A stretch of 64,000 bases of DNA, taken from contig NZ_CP159485.1 in the NCBI RefSeq assembly GCF_040515995.1, positions 806,001-870,000 on the forward strand, in the 5' to 3' direction. The notes under the pieces were generated by a model. The model was given only the letters and a program-made list of their open reading frames with translations. It was not told the DNA's origin and did not search any database. The position numbers and the translations under genes are program-made. Of the stretch, positions 24,050 through 32,631 are shown one piece after another (the first letter of the stretch is position 1; each line of letters begins with the position of its first letter). Source of the stretch: Proteinivorax hydrogeniformans. GTDB taxonomy: Bacteria; Bacillota; Proteinivoracia; Proteinivoracales; Proteinivoracaceae.

Positions 24050-25177
24050 ATGCGAGCAAAAACAATGGAGTATTTTGATAGTCTGATTGCAGAAAGTGCT
24101 GTAAAAATCAAAGAGGAAAAAGAAAAAGGTAAAAAGGTTATGGGGTATTACTGTGTTTTTTCTCCTGTAGAACTAATAGAGGCATCGGGAGCTTTTAGCG
24201 TAGGCCTTTGTGCAACAAAACAGGAGCCGATAGCAGCAGCTGAAAAGCACCTGCCTAGGAATCTTTGTCCACTTATTAAATCAAGTTATGGATTTGCAAT
24301 TACAGATAAATGTCCCTACTTTTTCTTTGCCGATGCCGTCATGGCTGAGACAACCTGTGATGGAAAAAAGAAAATGTATGAGCTGATGGCTGACATTAAG
24401 CCTATGGTTGTTCTTGATATACCTAACTCATCTGTTTATGAAAAAAGAAAACAACATTGGATGGACGAAATTTATAGAGCAAAAGACTTTATAAAAGGTC
24501 AGCTTGGACTTGATATTACTGAAGATAAGCTTAAAGAAAAGATTAAGGAACACAATGAAGAAAGAAAGCTTTTAATGGAACTTGTGGCACTAAATAAATC
24601 CAATCCAACCCCCATATCAGGCTCTGATCTTTTAAAAGTGCTTTGGGGCAGACAGTTTAAAGCTGATAGAGAAGAGTATATATCTAAAGTAAAGGATTTA
24701 ATGGAGGAGCTTCAAGACATTATAGCTAATACCGATAAAGTCAAAGGACCAAGAATTTTAGTTACTGGTTCACCTACAGGAGTTGGACAGGAAAAAGTAA
24801 TAAACGCAATAGAAGAGTTAGGTGGCCAGGTAGTTCTTCAGGAGGCATGTTCAGGAGTAAAAGGACTAGTTGATCTTGTAGATGAAGATAAAAACCCATA
24901 TGAGGCCCTAGCTGAGAAATACATGGATATACCTTGCTCATGTACCTCCCCTAACACTAGGCGTTTTGATTTAACAAATAAACTTGTAGAAGAATACAAC
25001 ATCGATGGTATAGTAGACATAACACTACAAGCATGCCATACTTATAACATCGAGTCTTACCAGCTAAAAAAAGCAGTAAATGCTCCTTTTACCCAAATAG
25101 AAACTGACTATAGTCAATCAGATGTAGAACAAATTAAACTTAGAATAAGTTCCTTGTTTGAGTTAATTGAAGGGTAA
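24050..25177 (+). CDS. HgdB-like iron-sulfur protein (2-hydroxyacyl-CoA dehydratase family, possible double-cubane cluster protein)
   Basis: A 375-residue member of the HgdB/FldB family, recognised from MGYYCVFSPVELIEASGAF, PRNLCPLIKSSYGFA, DKCPYFFFADAV and ETTCDGKKKMYELM. Cysteines at 35, 54, 73, 88 and 103 cluster in the N-terminal half, with more in CSCTSP and QACHTYN. True 2-hydroxyacyl-CoA dehydratases have two different subunits; here there is a single HgdB-like gene plus an activator, as reported for the double-cubane cluster proteins of Carboxydothermus and relatives. The natural substrate of those is unknown. Ribosome binding site GGGAGGG; terminator follows. Confidence 0.85.
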   Translation: MRAKTMEYFDSLIAESAVKIKEEKEKGKKVMGYYCVFSPVELIEASGAFSVGLCATKQEPIAAAEKHLPRNLCPLIKSSYGFAITDKCPYFFFADAVMAETTCDGKKKMYELMADIKPMVVLDIPNSSVYEKRKQHWMDEIYRAKDFIKGQLGLDITEDKLKEKIKEHNEERKLLMELVALNKSNPTPISGSDLLKVLWGRQFKADREEYISKVKDLMEELQDIIANTDKVKGPRILVTGSPTGVGQEKVINAIEELGGQVVLQEACSGVKGLVDLVDEDKNPYEALAEKYMDIPCSCTSPNTRRFDLTNKLVEEYNIDGIVDITLQACHTYNIESYQLKKAVNAPFTQIETDYSQSDVEQIKLRISSLFELIEG

Positions 25178-25181
25178 AACT

Positions 25182-25218
25182 AAAGCCTGTTGAGAGAAGA
25201 ATCTCAACAGGCTTTTTT
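25182..25218 (+). terminator. Terminator after the HgdB-like gene
   Basis: AAAGCCTGTTGAGA pairs perfectly with TCTCAACAGGCTTT, followed by TTTA; it lies between convergent genes. Confidence 0.9.
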
Positions 25219-25228
25219 ATTGGCAACT

Positions 25229-27040
25229 TTAGATGCGAACGGCTTTGCGAGGTCTAATTAAGGCTTTTTCACCGTAACCTACAAGATCCATTCGACCTGC
25301 TTTTTTTAAAGCCTTTAAAACTAAATGATAATTTTTGGGGTTTTTATACTGAATTAGCGCTCGTTGCATCGCCTTTTCGTGGGGAGCTTTAGGCACATAC
25401 ACCTCATCCATTGTTCGAGGGTCAATTTCAGTATAATACATACATGTAGAAAGAGTGCCTGGAGTGGGGTAGAAATCTTGAACCTGTTCTGGCGTATGTC
25501 CTATATCTCTTAAATATTCCGCTAACTCAATCGCAGCGTCAAGGTCAGAGCCGGGGTGACTTGACATAAGATAAGGAACTAAGTATTGTTCTTTTCCAAT
25601 TTGCCTATTTACTTTATAAAATTTATCGGCGAATTTTTCATAAACTTCTCGCTTGGGTTTACCCATCTTACTTAAAACTTTAGGTGAAATATGCTCTGGT
25701 GCTACTTTAAGCTGTCCGCTGACATGGTGCTCACATAACTCCTCAAAAAAGCTATCATCCGTGTCCTTTAAAAGATAATCATAGCGAATCCCAGAGCGGA
25801 TAAACACCTTTTTAACACCCTGAATATCTCTAAGCTCTTTTAAAAGCTCGCTATAATCACTATGACTTGCCTTAAGGTTTTTACAAGGTTTGGGGTATAA
25901 GCACTGCTTGTCAGTACAGACTCCATGTTTAGTTTGTTTTTGACATGCTTGAGTTCTAAAGTTTGCTGTGGGACCGCCCACATCATGGATATATCCTTTA
26001 AAATCGCTCATATCTACCATTTCTTTTGCTTCATTAACTATGGCCTCTTTACTACGGTTTTGAATGATTCTCCCCTGATGAAAGGTGAGGGCGCAAAATG
26101 AACAGCCCCCAAAACAACCTCTGCTACTTACTAGGCTAAACTTGACCTCTTTTATAGCTGGAACTCCGCCGTCCTTCTCATATATAGGATGATAGGTTTT
26201 AGTAAAGGGGAGGAGATAGATGCTGTCTAGTTCATCTGTTGTCATCGGCGGGGCCGGTGGGTTTTGTACCACATAAGTATTTTTATTATACTGCTCAATT
26301 AATGTATCAGCGCTTATAGGGTCAGTATTTCTATACTGGAGTTTGAAGCTTTTGGCATAGGCGCTTTTGTCTGAGCTAACCTCTTTAAAAGAAGGTAAGA
26401 ATTTCCCCTGATATACACTAGAAGGATCACTTGTTTTAAACACAGTACCCTTAATATAGGTTAAGTGGTCTATAAGTAATCCACTTTTTAAACCTTCTGC
26501 TATTTCAACAATTTGTTTTTCTCCCATACCATAGACCAAAAGGTCAGCTTTAGAATCTAGCAGAATTGACCGACGGACTTTATTATCCCAATAATCGTAA
26601 TGTGCCAGCCTCCTAAGACTAGCTTCAATACCACCTAAGATTATCGGCACATCCTTGTATGCTTCTTTAGCTCTGTTTGCGTAGACGATTGTAGCCCTAT
26701 CCGGCCGCTTGTGCCCTTGCCCGCCAGGAGAGTAGCTATCATCATGCCTGCGTTTTTTTGAAACGGTATAGTGGTTGACCATTGAATCAATGTTACCACC
26801 GGTAATTAAAAAAGCGTACTTGGGTTTGCCTAAAAGTTTAAAGTCATCGGCTGACTCCCAGCTGGGCTGGGGGATTATTCCCACAGAAAAGCCCTGACTT
26901 TCAAGGACCCTGCCGATAATGGCAGCTCCAAATGAGGGGTGATCTACATAGGCATCACCACTGATTATAACAAAATCTAACTGGGTTATATTCCTTTTTA
27001 ACAAATCTTCTTCATTTATAGGTAAAAATCCATTAGTCAT
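25229..27040 (-). CDS. YgiQ family radical SAM protein
   Basis: A 603-residue cytoplasmic protein with the long YgiQ N-terminal region ([20 protein letters not shown]) and a radical SAM core whose cluster-binding cysteines are in [19 protein letters not shown] (C-x3-C-x2-C). A second cysteine group ([18 protein letters not shown]) is also typical of the family. The C-terminal [24 protein letters not shown] part matches (here [19 protein letters not shown]). YgiQ reactions remain undefined. ATG 27040 follows CAGGAGG. Monocistronic, convergent with the HgdB-like gene. Confidence 0.95.
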   Translation of the reverse strand: MTNGFLPINEEDLLKRNITQLDFVIISGDAYVDHPSFGAAIIGRVLESQGFSVGIIPQPSWESADDFKLLGKPKYAFLITGGNIDSMVNHYTVSKKRRHDDSYSPGGQGHKRPDRATIVYANRAKEAYKDVPIILGGIEASLRRLAHYDYWDNKVRRSILLDSKADLLVYGMGEKQIVEIAEGLKSGLLIDHLTYIKGTVFKTSDPSSVYQGKFLPSFKEVSSDKSAYAKSFKLQYRNTDPISADTLIEQYNKNTYVVQNPPAPPMTTDELDSIYLLPFTKTYHPIYEKDGGVPAIKEVKFSLVSSRGCFGGCSFCALTFHQGRIIQNRSKEAIVNEAKEMVDMSDFKGYIHDVGGPTANFRTQACQKQTKHGVCTDKQCLYPKPCKNLKASHSDYSELLKELRDIQGVKKVFIRSGIRYDYLLKDTDDSFFEELCEHHVSGQLKVAPEHISPKVLSKMGKPKREVYEKFADKFYKVNRQIGKEQYLVPYLMSSHPGSDLDAAIELAEYLRDIGHTPEQVQDFYPTPGTLSTCMYYTEIDPRTMDEVYVPKAPHEKAMQRALIQYKNPKNYHLVLKALKKAGRMDLVGYGEKALIRPRKAVRI

Positions 27041-27124
27041 TTAAATCCTCCTGAAAATAATAGGTGTTACTATTATATAGCATTTTTATATTTTTAACAA
27101 AGTGTGAAGTAATGTCAAATAATG

Positions 27125-27153
27125 TTGACAAAAGTCGAATGAACTAATAATAT
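27125..27153 (+). promoter_or_regulatory. Promoter of the SleB-type hydrolase gene
   Basis: -35 TTGACA (27125-27130), 17-bp spacer, -10-like TAATAT (27148-27153); gene start at 27227. Confidence 0.6.
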
Positions 27154-27226
27154 AGTATCTTGGTTAAGAGAAATAGAATAAACTTTTAATTTGAGATTTA
27201 TATTTTTTATGAGGAGGAAACTAAAA

Positions 27227-27859
27227 ATGCTAATAAAGGCAAAAGTACCTGCTAAAAATAGTATGTTATTTTTGGTTTATACATTTATAGTAGTATTTAC
27301 GTTCTTATCAGTGTTTGGAGCTATTTACTTTGCACAATCTATCTCACAGCAGTCGAACCTTAGGTCATATAACTCAAACTATGCTTATGGTCTAGAAAAA
27401 GAGAATGATAAAGATGATCACGAATATGAGGCGTCTAATACTAAATACGGTGGTCTAAAACCTAACTACTATAAAGGGTTTAACCCAAAATTTAGTAGAG
27501 ATGAGGTTGAGCTGTTAGAAAATATTGTGACTGCTGAATCCCAAGGAGAACCATTAAAGGGCAAAATAGCAGTGGTTAATGTAATTTTAAACAGGGTAGA
27601 TAACGACCACTACCCTGACTCAGTAGAAGAGGTGATATTTCAACAGGGACAATTTAACCCTACATGGGATGGTAGCCTAGAAAGAGTTAACAATATTACA
27701 CCTAAAACAAAGGAAGCTGTTGGGCGCGCGATTGAAGGGCAGCAGTCGGTTCCTAGCAACACCTTGTTTTTTATGAACCAAGAAATTGCCGAGGACTTTA
27801 CTATTGCTAACACACGGCAATATGTTAAAACCATTGGGAACCATACGTTCTTTAGGTAA
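27227..27859 (+). CDS. SleB/CwlJ-type cell wall hydrolase
   Basis: A 210-residue protein with an N-terminal membrane segment or uncleaved signal (about residues 13-37), a charged linker, and a C-terminal Hydrolase_2 domain. LLENIVTAESQGEPLKGKIA carries the catalytic glutamate region, NVILNRVDNDHYPDSVEEVI the core, and IGNHTFFR the typical end. Homologues are lytic transglycosylases that degrade spore cortex peptidoglycan during germination, or vegetative wall hydrolases. ATG 27227 follows GAGGAGG; the frame reads on to TTG 27191. No peptidoglycan-binding domain is fused. Confidence 0.9.
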   Translation: MLIKAKVPAKNSMLFLVYTFIVVFTFLSVFGAIYFAQSISQQSNLRSYNSNYAYGLEKENDKDDHEYEASNTKYGGLKPNYYKGFNPKFSRDEVELLENIVTAESQGEPLKGKIAVVNVILNRVDNDHYPDSVEEVIFQQGQFNPTWDGSLERVNNITPKTKEAVGRAIEGQQSVPSNTLFFMNQEIAEDFTIANTRQYVKTIGNHTFFR

Positions 27860-27892
27860 TAATAAAATAGCTCAAAGTTAATACTGTATTAT

Positions 27893-27936
27893 CCAAAGTA
27901 AGAACCTTAATTATATGGTTCTTACTTTTGGTTTTT
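27893..27936 (+). terminator. Terminator after the SleB-type gene
   Basis: CCAAAGTAAGAACC pairs with GGTTCTTACTTTTGG, followed by TTTTT. Confidence 0.85.
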
Positions 27937-28000
27937 AAAGAGCACAAAACTTAACTAGCTTTACAAGGCAGAAATTTGTAAAGATTTCCTGTTAGATTGA

Positions 28001-28324
28001 TACTTTTTACTGTTTTTGTTAGCAACATTGTTAATTGGGGTGTTATTAGGTATTTATGCCAAGTCACCATCTAGGCTAATTATGTATTCGCAGATAATTT
28101 TTTTGCCTTCAATGATGCTTTCAGGGATAATGTTTCCTGCAGACATGCTACCAACGGTGTTAGAAACAATAGGCTTAATTTTACCAGCAACCCATGGGAT
28201 GCGCATACTAGCGGCAGAAAGTTTTATCGCAAGTAGTTACCTTACATTAATTCTGTTTATAATCTTATCGCTTATAATAATAGGGCTAAGGTTAAAAAGG
28301 TTAAACTACGAGGATGTTCATTAA
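28001..28324 (+). pseudogene. ABC-2 permease remnant (C-terminal fragment)
   Basis: The frame is open from a stop at 27998 to 28324, about 107 codons, and encodes the last three membrane segments of an ABC-2 exporter permease: MLSGIMFPADMLPT followed by LPATHGMRILAAES is the usual C-terminal pattern of drug/lipid exporter permeases. A complete permease would be 250-400 residues. There is no ribosome binding site or start codon at the beginning of the fragment and no ATPase gene beside it, so this is a decayed gene. The upstream terminator sits directly before it, marking the deletion edge. Confidence 0.75.
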
Positions 28325-28341
28325 ACAATAAAATAATAGTA

Positions 28342-28390
28342 TAAAAAAGTAAGCTAGTAAGGTGTTACACCTTACTAGCTTACTTTTTTA
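28342..28390. terminator. Strong bidirectional hairpin after permease remnant
   Basis: TAAAAAAGTAAGCTAGTAAG continuing GTG pairs perfectly with its complement across a 3-nt loop (TTA); A and T runs on both sides let it work for the convergent ABC-F gene as well. Confidence 0.85.
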
Positions 28391-28425
28391 TCGCAGGTTA
28401 AGACTCCTACAGATTTTATATAACC

Positions 28426-30021
28426 TTATTTATTTTCTAGCTTCCACTGCAGGTAATCTTCATAACTTGTTTGTTTGTCTATAATACCATCGGCAGTTAT
28501 TTCTATTATTCGATTTGCCGTCGTTTTGATGATTTCATGATCGTGTGAAGTAAAGATTAATGTTCCCTTATAATTTATCAATGCTTTGTTAAGAGCAGTG
28601 ATTGACTCTAAATCAAGGTGATTTGTGGGCTCATCAAAAAGCAAAACGTTAGCTCCACTTAGCATCATTTTGGCAAGCATGCACCTAACCTTTTCTCCTC
28701 CGGAAAGCACATCGGCTTTTTTAAGAGCTTCTTCACCTGAAAACAGCATCCTACCAAGCCATCCTCGGATAAAAGACTCCGATTTTTCCTCTGAAAACTG
28801 TCTTAGCCAGTCAACTAAGGTTAAATCACAATCGTCAAAATAAGAAGAGCTATCATTAGGAAAATATGAGCATGAAGTGGTCACTCCCCATTTGAACTCT
28901 CCAGAATCTTGTGTTGCGTTCTCCATTAGGATATCAAAAAGGGCAGTTTTAGCAATTTCATTTTCGCCCAAGATAGCAATTTTGTCACCCTTGTTTACAG
29001 TAAAGCTGATGTCATTTAAGAGAACTTCTTCACCCACAGATTTTGAAAGGTTCTTTACAGATAATAGATCATTACCAACCTCTCTATCTGGTTTAAAGTC
29101 CACAAAAGGGTATCGTCTAGAAGATGGCTTTATATCTTCAAGCTCTAAATTATCAAGAATTTTTTTTCTAGAGGTAGCTTGCTTTGACTTAGACGCATTG
29201 GCGCTAAAGCGTCTAACAAACTCCTGCAACTCCTTCATTTTAGCTTCTGTTTTCTGGTTAGCTTCCTTTGCTTGCTTTTGGGCTAGCTGGCTAGATTCAT
29301 ACCAAAAATCATAATTTCCTGGGAAAACTGTTATTTTACTAAAGTCAATATCAGTTATATGGGTGCAAACTTGATTTAAAAAGTGTCTGTCATGGGACAC
29401 TACTATAACTGTATTTTCAAAGTTATGGAGGAAATTTTCCAACCAATTGATAGCTTCTATGTCTAAATGGTTAGTAGGCTCATCTAGCAGAAGAATGTCA
29501 GGGTTACCGAAGAGCGCTTGAGCAAGTAGGACCTTTACTTTTTCCACACCGTTGAGCTCTTCCATTTTTTTGTTATGATATTCACTTGAAATACCTAAAC
29601 CGTTTAGTATACTTTCAGCATCAGCTTCCGCATCCCAGCCGTTAAGTTCAGCAAATTCAGCTTCAAGTTCAGCGAGCTTAATGCCATCTTCATCAGAAAA
29701 GTCTGATTTAGCATAATAAGCTTCCTTTTCTTCCATAATCTCTATCAACCTTTTATGCCCCATTATAACTGTTTTTACAACGTTATATTGGTCATATTCA
29801 TGATGGTTTTGTTTTAGCACACCAAGACGAAGATTTGAAGCTATGCTAACATTTCCACTTGTAGGCTCTATCTCTCCAGATAGAATTTTAAGAAATGTTG
29901 ACTTCCCTGCACCATTAGCACCGATAAGCCCATAGCAGTTTCCGGGGGCGAACTTTATATTTACATCTTTAAAAAGAACCCTGCCACCATAACGAAGGCT
30001 TAAATTTGTTGTAGTTATCAT
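28426..30021 (-). CDS. ABC-F family ATPase (YkpA/YbiT type)
   Basis: A 531-residue soluble protein with two ABC domains and no membrane part, so a ribosome-associated ABC-F factor rather than a transporter. The first domain has GANGAGKST, a degenerate signature (EELNGVEKVKVLLAQAL) and LLLDEPTNHLD. The second has a normal signature (LSGGEKVRCMLAKMML) and LLFDEPTNHLD, but its Walker A reads GENEIAKTA, lacking the canonical glycine pattern. Length and first-domain wording fit the YkpA/YbiT subgroup. Translation factors of this family act at the ribosomal E site. ATG 30021 follows AAAGGA. Divergent from the gene at 30363. Confidence 0.9.
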   Translation of the reverse strand: MITTTNLSLRYGGRVLFKDVNIKFAPGNCYGLIGANGAGKSTFLKILSGEIEPTSGNVSIASNLRLGVLKQNHHEYDQYNVVKTVIMGHKRLIEIMEEKEAYYAKSDFSDEDGIKLAELEAEFAELNGWDAEADAESILNGLGISSEYHNKKMEELNGVEKVKVLLAQALFGNPDILLLDEPTNHLDIEAINWLENFLHNFENTVIVVSHDRHFLNQVCTHITDIDFSKITVFPGNYDFWYESSQLAQKQAKEANQKTEAKMKELQEFVRRFSANASKSKQATSRKKILDNLELEDIKPSSRRYPFVDFKPDREVGNDLLSVKNLSKSVGEEVLLNDISFTVNKGDKIAILGENEIAKTALFDILMENATQDSGEFKWGVTTSCSYFPNDSSSYFDDCDLTLVDWLRQFSEEKSESFIRGWLGRMLFSGEEALKKADVLSGGEKVRCMLAKMMLSGANVLLFDEPTNHLDLESITALNKALINYKGTLIFTSHDHEIIKTTANRIIEITADGIIDKQTSYEDYLQWKLENK

Positions 30022-30362
30022 TATTTTATCCGTCCTTTACTTATAAATTAACCCCTCAATCATATCACAAATGAGGTAAAGCCACAATGTAATAGCTAAA
30101 CTGTTATGCAAAGAAAAAGATAAAGAGAAACTAGCACTTTAAATGTGTTCGAAAATAAAGCATGTTCAGAATATGAACAGCACTTTTATACGTTGCCATA
30201 AAGGGGATGTGTCTTTTGAGTGTATTAAATAACTACATAACTTATACAACCTAAAACTTAGCAAAAACTCAGTCAATACCAATATTAAGGAGTTGGCATA
30301 CGCCTTGCTTGTTTATAAAGTGACAATTATATTACTTTATAGTTTAGAGAGGAGGTCCTTTG
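30022..30362. other. Intergenic region, no gene seen
   Basis: About 340 bp between divergent genes. It must hold both promoters, but I see no near-consensus pair with confidence; TTGTTT (30309) with an AT-rich stretch near 30330 is the best plus-strand candidate. No ORF with a ribosome binding site and no strong hairpin. Confidence 0.4.
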
Positions 30363-30773
30363 ATGAATGATCAAATGGTAAAAGTTATTTTATTGGCTGC
30401 AGTGCTAATGCTAGTGGCTTTATTTGGGGATTTTGTTTACTTATTTGCTCTATCGTTCCCAGTGTTAATGTTTGCTTGGATGTTTTTAGGTGCTTTAAGA
30501 AACGGCTCTATTGGAAGTGGCTATAAAGCATCTTTAATCTCTGTTTTGGTAGTATGGTTAGGTGGATTTGTTACTATGAACTTAATGGACACTGCCGCAG
30601 AACCGTCGGTTTATATTGGAGGTTTTCCAGTTGCAACGGCGATTATGGTTTATGTAGTTTGGATTCTACCGTTTATTCTTGGAACTTATGCATATGGCTA
30701 CTTCTTTGAAAAAGATTGCATTACCAAAGAAGAGCTAAAAACTTTGGAAAACAAATTCCGTAAAGAATCGTAA
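30363..30773 (+). CDS. Small membrane protein preceding an SSS carrier
   Basis: A 136-residue protein with four predicted membrane segments and a charged C-terminal tail (FEKDCITKEELKTLENK). I do not recognise a named domain. Its stop is 27 nt before the sodium:solute symporter start, both with good ribosome binding sites, so they form a two-gene operon. Small membrane partners of SSS carriers are known (YhdT with PanF, for example), so an accessory subunit role is a reasonable guess. ATG 30363 is 8 nt after GAGGAGG; TTG 30360 is less likely. Confidence 0.75.
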   Translation: MNDQMVKVILLAAVLMLVALFGDFVYLFALSFPVLMFAWMFLGALRNGSIGSGYKASLISVLVVWLGGFVTMNLMDTAAEPSVYIGGFPVATAIMVYVVWILPFILGTYAYGYFFEKDCITKEELKTLENKFRKES

Positions 30774-30800
30774 ATTGATCATTGAAAGGAGTTGAGAGAT

Positions 30801-32291
30801 GTGAATACTATTATAACCATAGCTGTTATATACCTTATTGGTGTTTTTGCCATAGGTATCTGGGCTATGCGTAGGACGAAAACCTCGGAAGATTTTTTTA
30901 TTGCAGGTAAAAGCTTAGGAATTTTTGTCGCTGCTATGGCAGTATTTGCGACAGCACTTAGCGGTTTCTTATTTATTGGGGGACCAGGATTGACATATTC
31001 GGTAGGAATGGGAGCTCTTTGGTTCACTTTTCCTACATCAATATCTTTTGCAATGGCTTGGTATATTTTAGGGAAAAGAATGCGCCTTTTAACTGATGCT
31101 ACAGGGGCAATGACGGTTGCTGATGCAGTTTACTATAGGTTTAAAAGTAGAGCTGCCAGTGGGTTAACTGGAGTTGCTACCTTAGTGGGAATTGTTGTGT
31201 TTTTAGGAACCCAAGTGTTGGCTTTAGGAACCATAATTGCATATATTTTTCCTGCTATAAGTGTTACTCAAGGTGTTATTATAGGAATGACAATAGTTGC
31301 CCTTTATTCTGCAGCTGGTGGAATTTTGGCAGGAACATACACCAGTGTTTTTCAGGGTTCAATTATGGCAGTTGGTTCATTTTTAGTTTTTATTTTAACC
31401 TTAACTACAGGAGATGGATTGACAAACATTACACAAACGATAGCTACACAACCCTTTACAGATATGGGAACTGCCATGCCTGAGTTTGTAGGCCCTTGGG
31501 GGCTAGTGGGACCAATGGTGGCTATGAGTTGGTTTTTCGCGCTATCTATCGGAATTGTGGGGCAACCACACGTTGTCTCTAGATTATATATGATAAAAGA
31601 CGTTAACAAACTTAAATGGGGGCCGGCAGTAGCTGCTGTTCCTGCTATTCTTGGTGGCTTGCTATTTTTTGGAGTAGGTTTAGTTATGCGCTATCTTGTT
31701 ATGACAGGGGAAATAGCTCCTCTTGCTAACCCTGACGATGCGATTTTGGTATTTTTAACAGAATTTACTCCTCCTGTTCTAGCTGGTATTGTACTAGCTG
31801 GTGTGGCTGCAGCGATAATGTCTACATGTGATGCTTTTATAAACATAGCTTCAGCTGCTGCCGTAAGGGACTTACCTAGGGCATTTGGCAAAAAACTATC
31901 TGATAAAAAACAGCTTGTTTATGGAAGGATAGCTGTTGTTACCATCTCAGTAATTACTGTGGTAACTGTTCTACAGATGGGTGATGATGGTATAGCACTA
32001 TTAGGTGCAGTTGGCTGGGGAACATTTGCAGCAGCATTAGCACCTGTTTTGGGTCTTGGGTTGAATTGGAAGCGTGCCACTAAAGAAGGTGCCATTGCTT
32101 CTATAATAGTTGGGCTCGTGTCTAGCGTGGGCTTTGAGATTTTAGCAACCATAGGTGTTTATGAACTTCCTAATGGTATATATATCGGGGCTCTATCTAT
32201 GGTCCTATCACTTATTGCCTTTATAGCAGTTTCTTTTGCAACAAAACAAGAGCAGCTTGATGAGGTAATGGAAACAGTGATGGACGCATAA
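30801..32291 (+). CDS. Sodium:solute symporter (SSS family)
   Basis: A 496-residue carrier with about 13 membrane segments. RRTKTSEDFFIAGKSLG at the N-terminus, ATALSGFLFIGGPGLTYSVG and AAIMSTCDAFINIASAA with the sodium-site serines and threonines are classic SSS features, closest in wording to the PutP/PanF branch. It would import an organic solute such as proline, pantothenate or a carboxylate with Na+. GTG 30801 is chosen as start (9 nt after GAAAGGAG); the TTG at 30792 abuts the ribosome binding site. Terminator follows directly. Confidence 0.93.
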   Translation: MNTIITIAVIYLIGVFAIGIWAMRRTKTSEDFFIAGKSLGIFVAAMAVFATALSGFLFIGGPGLTYSVGMGALWFTFPTSISFAMAWYILGKRMRLLTDATGAMTVADAVYYRFKSRAASGLTGVATLVGIVVFLGTQVLALGTIIAYIFPAISVTQGVIIGMTIVALYSAAGGILAGTYTSVFQGSIMAVGSFLVFILTLTTGDGLTNITQTIATQPFTDMGTAMPEFVGPWGLVGPMVAMSWFFALSIGIVGQPHVVSRLYMIKDVNKLKWGPAVAAVPAILGGLLFFGVGLVMRYLVMTGEIAPLANPDDAILVFLTEFTPPVLAGIVLAGVAAAIMSTCDAFINIASAAAVRDLPRAFGKKLSDKKQLVYGRIAVVTISVITVVTVLQMGDDGIALLGAVGWGTFAAALAPVLGLGLNWKRATKEGAIASIIVGLVSSVGFEILATIGVYELPNGIYIGALSMVLSLIAFIAVSFATKQEQLDEVMETVMDA

Positions 32292-32305
32292 ACTTAAAAA
32301 ATGAT

Positions 32306-32339
32306 AAAAAGCTGTCGACTGCGGTCGGCAGCTTTTTTT
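32306..32339 (+). terminator. Terminator after the SSS operon
   Basis: AAAAAGCTGTCGAC pairs with GTCGGCAGCTTTTT around TGCG, followed by more T. Confidence 0.92.
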
Positions 32340-32517
32340 GCGCTCAGATCTAAGTGGCAGTTAAGCATAGACTCTAAAGTAATTTTTAAAAAAAGTTTTT
32401 AATCAGGGAAGGATTTTGGTTTTAAAGCTAGAAGATGGCTACATAGACAGTATATTTAAAATTATCAGTTAAATAAAATCAATCCTAACAACTTAATGAT
32501 TCATAACTATCTTAAAT

Positions 32518-32538
32518 AACGAAACGTTAAGTTTCGTT
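32518..32538. promoter_or_regulatory. Perfect short palindrome upstream of the NSS carrier
   Basis: AACGAAAC and GTTTCGTT flank GTTAA, a perfect 8-bp inverted repeat 94 bp before the carrier start. The rest of the 32340-32631 stretch holds no gene. It could be an operator; no regulator is adjacent. Confidence 0.4.
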
Positions 32539-32631
32539 TAAATAAATTACGACGGAGGTGGTATTTTTTAAGCCAAATCGTTAGCTAACATGCCTTAGAA
32601 TTTAATAAATATCTCAGGAGGGAGTATTTAT

